Below are positions 59,701 through 64,000 of a DNA stretch of 64,000 nucleotides, one piece after another. The notes beneath the pieces are model-generated. The model was not told the origin of the DNA. It saw only the letters and a list, made by a program, of their open reading frames with translations, and did no database searches. Source of the DNA: Caenorhabditis remanei (Eukaryota > Nematoda > Chromadorea > Rhabditida > Rhabditidae); assembly GCF_010183535.1 (NCBI RefSeq), contig NC_071330.1:9343717-9407716 (forward strand), read 5' to 3'. A program made the translations under genes and the position numbers. Every line of letters starts with the position of its first letter. Position 1 is the stretch's first letter.

Positions 59701-62032
59701 CAGGTAATTATTTGCATAAAGTGTAATGAGACTAACTCTTTCTGTTCTTGTTCTTTACTAACTTCCCCTCTACCATTTTCTCGATCTTCACAGTTCTGTT
59801 CAATAGTTTCTATGACAACTAGAAGGGCATCAAGAGAAAGAAGAGATGCTGTATGACCTCCGAGCGTTGGGAACGAATTTTCGACAAGGAGCTTTGTAAG
59901 ATCCTCAAAAACGTTTCTGAAACAAAATGTCTGAATATAAAAAATGTCTGAATAACAAAATGTCTGAAATTGCTTTGAAAAAATTACCCGCAGTAGAGAT
60001 CACAATCAAAGTTCAAATACATTTCTGTGACAAGTCCAGGAATTCTCCATAATTGAACCAGTGATTCTAGAGCCATTTCTTTTTGCTCTGTTCCGCTGTT
60101 GGTGTGATTTTTTTCCGATAAAACAATAGTTTGTAACTTTTTCAGGTAACTTTCCAACTGGAATTTCAAATGCATTCTCATCGACTCGAAAAGCAAAAAG
60201 CAGCATCGGTTTGTAGCAGCTAATACGGGGAGCTTCTCCGTATCTAGAAGCTGTAGGAGACTTCGACATAACTCATTTCGGATGAGAGGCATCAAAATTT
60301 CATAGTTGGGGAGAAAATCAGCAATCGCTTCAAGTGCAACAATAAGAAGATTTAACCCTAGAACTACCATAGACTCAGTATTGTGACGGTCGAGCGGATT
60401 AATCATTGTTATGAGAAACCTGAAATGAAATTTTTTTGATAATGCTTCATGAAACGGCTATACCTGAGAAGTTCTCTGCAACATGGTAAACCATACGGCA
60501 TTTTCTCTTCTCCGCTCACAACTTGATCATTATCATTTGGATCTTCTTCATCTGAGATTATTTCTCTTTGTAGACCACCATGAGTTCTAAATGGGCGTTC
60601 TTCCTCGCCAATTTCAGATTCAGAATCAGCTTCCTCTCCTTCAGAGTTTCGATCTTTTTTCACTTCTCCCACTAATCGATCTGGGTGGGTAACCGTATCG
60701 ACTGGGGGATCAGAGGTTATAACAACATCATATCCTGAAACATCGAAATCGAAACACAAACTACTAAGTTTATCAAACACAATCTCACCAAGTTTTGCGG
60801 CACCATCAATCTCTACTTCGGATGTAGCAGTGATTAATTTTGTTGTTTCTGTTGAATCAGCTTCAGCCTCGTCAAGTCTTTTTTCTTTGTGCTCATAATG
60901 AGTTGATAATTGTCGCTTCTTTTTCCGTTTTTGACGTTTCTCCGTAGGATTCACCTTAAATAATTTATACGTTGGAGAATGATGGTTCATATTAATTATC
61001 TAACCAGTTGTCGAATATATGGGTGACGCGTATCTTCAACAAAGGTAGGAAGTCTGGTGAAAATCAGTTGAGTCATATCAGCAAGAGTAGATTCAGCAGC
61101 CTGAATTTCATGAAAAATTATATTTATAATCAGGTGACCTATTTTCAGAAGCACTATCAGTTTCAATGTGATCGTTTAGTTCATGAAAGCGCTATTTTAG
61201 AACAATGTTTAGCTGTGTGATTTTAAAGCACAATATTGGAATTCGACTCACTTTTCTTAAGAGAAGCGAGAGGTTTTGTTCAAACACTATTCTGAAAGAT
61301 GACTGCATCATATCACAAACTGCTTCATTCGAGAGAAGTATACCAGGTGGAGAAAGAAGTAGAGAACGAAGAACCTAAAATTTATTTCAGCTCTTGGTAT
61401 TTATGAAACAGATGTTTTTTAATTTAAAAAAAATTAATAGTTACCTGTAAAATTTTGAAAAGAACACATTCATCACTTCCAGTACTTTTTCCACCGATAA
61501 ACTTGGTATGAACAACTGCATATGCAATAGATTCGACAGCATTTGCTGCTTTGATACTACTCGCATCGATGAGACCATAGTTGAGAAACTTGGCAACAGC
61601 GGCTAGAGCGGCTTCCGTTATGGGACCATTAGTATTTTGTGCTTTGATGACATCGAGAAATGGAGAGAGGAACGTTTGAGGATTCATATCAGCAAGATCA
61701 GCAACCTGAATCAGTTTGATTCTGGTTTATTAAATGCCGCACTTGAACTATGTTTATGATCTATGTATGAAGTAGAAGACGTTTCTGTTGTTGGAAAACT
61801 AGATACATCTGTCTCCACGTACCTCATTCAAAACTTCTTTCAAGTCAGTAAAGTTTCTGAGCAGTGGATCAGTGTCTTCTAGAGTTGGAGCTTGTGATAA
61901 TTGATACTGCCTGAATACTTTTCATATTTACCGACTGTTTTTGGATGATGTGTTTTACCGTCGAGCTTTGTTGAGTAGAGCGACGACGCAGTTGGCTTCT
62001 CCCATGACGATGTAAACTCCATTGGTCGCCAT
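53744..62032 (-). CDS. gbf-1: large Sec7 Arf GEF, GBF1 orthologue
   Basis: This gene fills 8.3 kb on the minus strand with about 20 exons. It is a Golgi/ER-exit-site guanine nucleotide exchange factor for Arf1 that recruits COPI. The N-terminus ([20 protein letters not shown], then [32 protein letters not shown] and LIFTRLPTF) matches the GBF1 DCB/HUS domains. The Sec7 domain spans about 58850-59450 and keeps the catalytic glutamate in the [12 protein letters not shown] loop. HDS domains follow ([14 protein letters not shown] Ser/Gly stretch near 58000; [16 protein letters not shown] near 55260). The C-terminal about 250 residues are Gln/His/Pro/Tyr-rich ([15 protein letters not shown]), ending QQQQP. 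A (His)n tract lies near 55920. One intron (56350-57153) carries a hAT-type MITE. It is divergent from immp-1, 302 bp away. Confidence 0.92.
56505..57117. mobile_element. 613 bp hAT-type MITE in a gbf-1 intron
   Basis: The ends read GGTGGTACTTGCTTTTGG and CCAAAAGCGAGTACCACC, and an exact 8 bp duplication CAATTACT flanks both (56497-56504 and 57118-57125). An 8 bp duplication is diagnostic of hAT elements. Next to the ends are tandem units of about 16 bp (GCTACAAAACAGAACT and variants). The centre is a long, nearly perfect hairpin (56755-56850) around CAAGCCAAAATTTGATAATTTTGGCTTG. No transposase. Confidence 0.9.
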
Positions 62033-62334
62033 CTTTCAGTGATGACGACCTTCTAAAACTTTGATTAGGAGTTGGAAAGTTTGAAAAAGGGGTTTGAAAG
62101 AAGTAACGTTTAAGTTCTCTTTCGAGATCCGGGAAAAGGCGATAAAATCTAGAAAAAGTCGACGGAAATTACACGTCACGTGCACCGTTTTCTGGTGTTT
62201 CATACGCAAACACACTGACGCTAGATTGCACACAGCCTGAACGCTTCAAAAATTGTTTATTTTTTGTTTTTATACTATTAATGGTCAGCTGATCCAAGAA
62301 CTCTCAAAAACTTTTTTAGTTGTATAGAAAATTA
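62033..62334. promoter_or_regulatory. bidirectional promoter gbf-1 / immp-1
   Basis: The starts of gbf-1 (minus) and immp-1 (plus) are 302 bp apart. The region contains the E-box CACGTG within TCACGTGC at 62176-62183, a site type bound by bHLH factors such as HLH-30 or MML/MXL. No TATA box is evident. Joint control is an inference. Confidence 0.6.
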
Positions 62335-63083
62335 ATGGCGCAAACGTCTACAATCAAAAGCCTGTGGCATTTCACTAAAGGTTAGTTTTATCGAATTAAT
62401 TTTTAAAATATTTGTCTACACTCTAGCCTTCAACATTCTTAGTTACACAACAATTTTATTCAGGATCGGCTCTAATCTACTGCGTCTGTCACACCTTCGC
62501 TAAGCATGTTGGAGAATTAGTAATCTGTAGTGGGCCTTCAATGCACCCGGCTGTTCAAGACGGAGATTTCGTGCTTTCTGAGCGTTTAAGTGAGTTTATA
62601 TCACCTTTTCTGAAGAAACTGAATAATTTCAGCCATCAAAAACAATAATGTGCAAATTGGTGACATCGTTGGTTGCGAGAATCCTCAAAAGGCAAAAGAA
62701 TTGTTATGTAAACGTGTTGTCGCAAAAGTAAGCTATCATTCGAGCTTTATGCTGCATCGAAACTAACTTTTCCGAGGAAATATTACTTTGACACATCATT
62801 TTAATCATTCCATTACATTTTAATCTTCGAAACAGCCCTTTTGTATTTTCAGGAAGGGCATCCTGTAGAATCGCATCTATTACCATCTGGGCGTGTACCG
62901 ATCGGCCACGTTTTCGTCGTAGGAGACAATCTAGCATTATCCACAGATTCCAGACAATTCGGTCCAGTACCTGAAGGTCTCGTTCAAATACGTCTTACTC
63001 TTCGAATATGGCCACTCAACCGCTTCGGATGGGTCTCCGATCATTGGTTCTGGGATAAAACCGATCAGAACAAAAAAGGATAA
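62335..63083 (+). CDS. immp-1: mitochondrial inner membrane peptidase subunit 1
   Basis: Exons 62335-62380, 62464-62589, 62633-62727 and 62853-63083 encode 165 residues, standard for IMP1/IMMP1L. It is an S26-family signal peptidase in the inner membrane that removes sorting signals from proteins entering the intermembrane space. The catalytic serine lies in GPSMHP, the catalytic lysine in CKRVVAK (split by an intron right after), and the downstream box is [16 protein letters not shown]. One N-terminal membrane helix is present ([18 protein letters not shown]). It is probably the first gene of an operon with mdt-21, which starts 233 bp downstream. Confidence 0.93.
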
Positions 63084-63316
63084 CATTTTATGTATATTCG
63101 TCAGTTTTTAGTCATAAATTATGGTTTTTCACTGTCATAAACTTTTCTGGTAGTATTTATAAGGTTCTCCAAAATTTTTTAGGTCGATGTCCAAATACCT
63201 TACCTTATTTATTCAAACTTTCAAACGCGGTTTTTGTGCAAGTTGCAAGTATGAGGAAAGTTACTTTTCACGAATGTCACATTGGTTTTTCTAACAGAAA
63301 TCATCTACAAGAAAAC

Positions 63317-63751
63317 ATGGCGGATCGAATGACTCAATTACAAGATATGATTAACGAGATGGCTTCACTCATGACAAATGCAATCGGAGTATTGCAAGCA
63401 ACAGCTCCACCGTGCGAATTTGGAACGATTTCACAGGAGCTTGAAGACGAACCAAACTGTGCTATTTTTGCTGCTAGTATTGCCAAATCTGCTAAAAATA
63501 TTGAGGTAGCCTCGGTTTAAAAAACATGAATCAAAAACTATTTACAGATTTTAATCGACTCATTTCCAATTGAAGCCGGTAATATGGAACAAGAAGTCGA
63601 AGAGAAAATGCTAGAAAATAACACTATTCAGGGAGAAAAAGTCAAAGAACTGAAGGGGTTGGTCGTGGAGAGCAAGGATCTAGTGTCCATCGTACAGAGC
63701 AAACTCTCTGAAATTTCAAATATTCAAATGACTTCCCGTCCAAATGAATAG
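63317..63751 (+). CDS. mdt-21: Mediator subunit 21
   Basis: Exons 63317-63505 and 63548-63751 encode 130 residues. It is a MED21/Srb7 subunit of the Mediator middle module, pairing with MED7 in a long coiled coil. The start [19 protein letters not shown] is the family signature, followed by NAIGVLQ and a central acidic loop. The C-terminal half is a coiled coil with [10 protein letters not shown] and [11 protein letters not shown]. An upstream in-frame ATG at 63251 would add 22 residues, but family starts and an acceptor (TTTCTAACAG) between them favour 63317. AATAAA lies about 40 bp after the stop. Confidence 0.9.
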
Positions 63752-63911
63752 AATGTTGAGTTCTTAATGTATGAACAATGATCTCCACTGAATAAACTGT
63801 AATTTATAATTTACCTTCGAGTTATTGAGTATCTAGACCTTTCTATGAATTTGGAACTATATGTTATTTGTTAATGTTCGATGTCCTTTTGTGGCAAAAG
63901 AAGTTTTCCAG

Positions 63912-63989
63912 ATGAGTTCAATGTCATCGGAAGAAGAGGAACAAAGACGAAGAGCAGTTCTCCGAGAACGATATTTAATTTTTCTGCAG
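63912..63989 (+). CDS. start of a gene running off the window
   Basis: An ATG directly after an acceptor (AAGTTTTCCAG) opens 26 codons: acidic MSSMSSEEEEQRRRA, then VLRERYLIFLQ, ending at a GTAATT donor. The start codon touching the splice acceptor, 160 bp after mdt-21, suggests SL2 trans-splicing as a third operon gene. Too little is present to name it. Confidence 0.6.
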
Positions 63990-64000
63990 GTAATTTGAAT

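Noticed and set aside
1..64000. CRISPR arrays, bacterial operons, prophage or biosynthetic clusters
   Set aside because: The window is nematode nuclear DNA; the regular repeats found are transposon arms and microsatellites.

Overview
The window is nuclear DNA of a nematode, almost certainly a Caenorhabditis species other than C. elegans. The evidence is genes with many small introns of about 40-60 nt ending in TTTCAG, AT-rich intergenic DNA, cuticle collagens, and proteins recognisable as worm orthologues. I recall crh-1, elb-1 and mrt-2 as neighbours on one C. elegans chromosome III clone (Y41C4A), and gbf-1, immp-1 and mdt-21 as neighbours on another chromosome III clone (C24H11). The window therefore looks like a piece of the chromosome III equivalent.

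Layout. 1-11.3 kb: crh-1 (CREB), with a 3.1 kb intron holding a 1.8 kb foldback element flanked by TTAA. 11.3-17 kb: two small secreted or GPI-type proteins, a possible MSP-domain gene on the minus strand, and a secreted galectin-domain protein with an Asn/Gly-rich tail. 17-23 kb: three cuticle collagens, two of them near-identical and inverted. 23-30.2 kb: a DUF3105/TP53I13-like gene, a UTP25-like ribosome biogenesis gene, elb-1 (elongin B), a LITAF-domain protein and a one-propeller relative of beta'-COP. 30.5-35.3 kb: two divergent, almost identical inducible HSP70 genes forming a large palindrome around heat-shock elements. 35.4-47 kb: an unrecognised gene, two small membrane proteins and mostly non-coding DNA carrying two foldback or MITE elements. 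47.4-52.7 kb: mrt-2 (RAD1) and a TTF2/lodestar-type SNF2 ATPase with a tiny secreted-peptide gene nested antisense in one intron. 53.7-62 kb: gbf-1 (Arf GEF), with a hAT-type MITE in an intron. 62.3-64 kb: immp-1, mdt-21 and the start of a third gene, probably one operon.

Nothing here is a prokaryotic-style system. The strongest novel leads are three. (1) The regulatory structure of crh-1: a tandem donor pair that adds or removes an R-x-x-S site beside the kinase-inducible helix, an internal first exon lacking that site with a consensus CRE about 190 bp upstream, and two more CREs in the intronic foldback element. (2) A Harbinger-like foldback element that carries a tRNA-type Pol III promoter in each arm, pointing at each other. 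(3) Two independent near-identical inverted gene pairs (collagen, HSP70) that look homogenised. Splice sites were placed by eye with phase checks, so exon ends may be off by a base.
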